A DNA stretch of 5,539 nt from positions 1 to 5,539 of the forward strand of contig JAUVFY010000098.1 of the NCBI GenBank assembly GCA_030594025.1, in the 5' to 3' direction. Every line of letters begins with the position of its first letter. The first letter of the stretch is position 1. Of the stretch, positions 5,325-5,539 are shown one piece after another. The stretch comes from Deltaproteobacteria bacterium. GTDB lineage: Bacteria > Desulfobacterota > GWC2-55-46 > JAUVFY01. Position numbers and translations under genes: made by a program. The notes below the pieces were generated by a model that was not told the DNA's origin, ran no database searches, and saw nothing but the letters and a program-made list of their open reading frames with translations.

Positions 5325-5539
5325 ATGGCTACACTCAAGGAACTCGCAAAACAGGAGGAGCTTTTTACAGGAGGCCACAGGCTGTGCACGGGCTGTGGTG
5401 TGCCGCCTATCGTACGGCTTTTACTGAGGTCGGCAGGCGCCCCGGTGGTGGCAACGACGGCTACCGGGTGTCTGGAGGTGGGCACAACCATATACCCTTA
5501 CACCTCATGGAAGATACCGTGGATACATTCCGCCTTTGA
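5325..5539 (+). CDS. porB: Pyruvate:ferredoxin oxidoreductase, beta subunit (5' part, truncated by window end)
   Basis: The beta subunit binds the diphosphate end of thiamine diphosphate and an iron-sulfur cluster next to it. Seventy-one complete codons are visible and the frame is open to the last base, so the gene continues beyond the window. HRLCTGCGVPPIVR (18-31) gives Cys21 and Cys24, and TGCLEV (48-53) gives Cys50, three of the four cluster cysteines expected in PorB; the fourth lies further on. ATG5325 is forced, because an in-frame TAA occurs at 5319-5321. The AGGAAGG at 5304-5310 is 14 nt from this ATG, further than usual. The gene completes a porG-D-A-B cluster. Confidence 0.95.
   Translation, partial: MATLKELAKQEELFTGGHRLCTGCGVPPIVRLLLRSAGAPVVATTATGCLEVGTTIYPYTSWKIPWIHSAF

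Overview
The window carries core bacterial housekeeping genes followed by an anaerobic-metabolism operon, and every gene is on the + strand. The source looks like a Gram-negative-type bacterium with anaerobic or facultative metabolism. Three things point there: the small Alu-less SRP RNA, the order tRNA-Ser / SRP RNA / dnaX / ybaB / recR, and a four-subunit ferredoxin-dependent oxidoreductase. Codon choice is moderately GC-rich, with frequent AGG (Arg) and ATA (Ile). A Desulfobacterota/Nitrospirota-like lineage would fit, but I cannot fix the taxon from this sequence.

Layout: 1-32 is the 3' end of a tRNA, probably tRNA-Ser. 64-154 is a complete tRNA-Ser(GGA). About 174-284 is the SRP 4.5S-type RNA (ffs). 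320-1930 is dnaX. 1923-2240 is ybaB, overlapping dnaX by 8 nt. 2241-2429 is a leader region with two hairpins and a tandem repeat of about 75 bp that duplicates the first nine codons of recR. 2430-3026 is recR. 3053-3658 is porG, 3785-4069 porD, 4069-5262 porA, and 5325 to the window end is porB, truncated.

DnaX (clamp-loader ATPase), YbaB (nucleoid-associated protein) and RecR (RecFOR recombination mediator) form the familiar replication/repair cluster. PorG, PorD, PorA and PorB together make the heterotetrameric pyruvate:ferredoxin oxidoreductase. PorA and PorB carry the thiamine-diphosphate chemistry, PorD relays electrons through two [4Fe-4S] clusters, and PorG completes the complex. The recR-porG gap is only 26 nt, so read-through is possible.

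I see no new multigene system, CRISPR array, mobile element or defence island. The observations most worth a second look are (a) the duplicated recR start, which creates a 22-codon upstream ORF ending 6 nt before recR, with alternative pairings around it; (b) two candidate slippage sites in dnaX, one an exact in-frame copy of the E. coli dnaX heptamer but at an unusual place, the other at the expected tau/gamma boundary with a downstream hairpin; and (c) a RecR whose Toprim domain lacks the usual glutamate.
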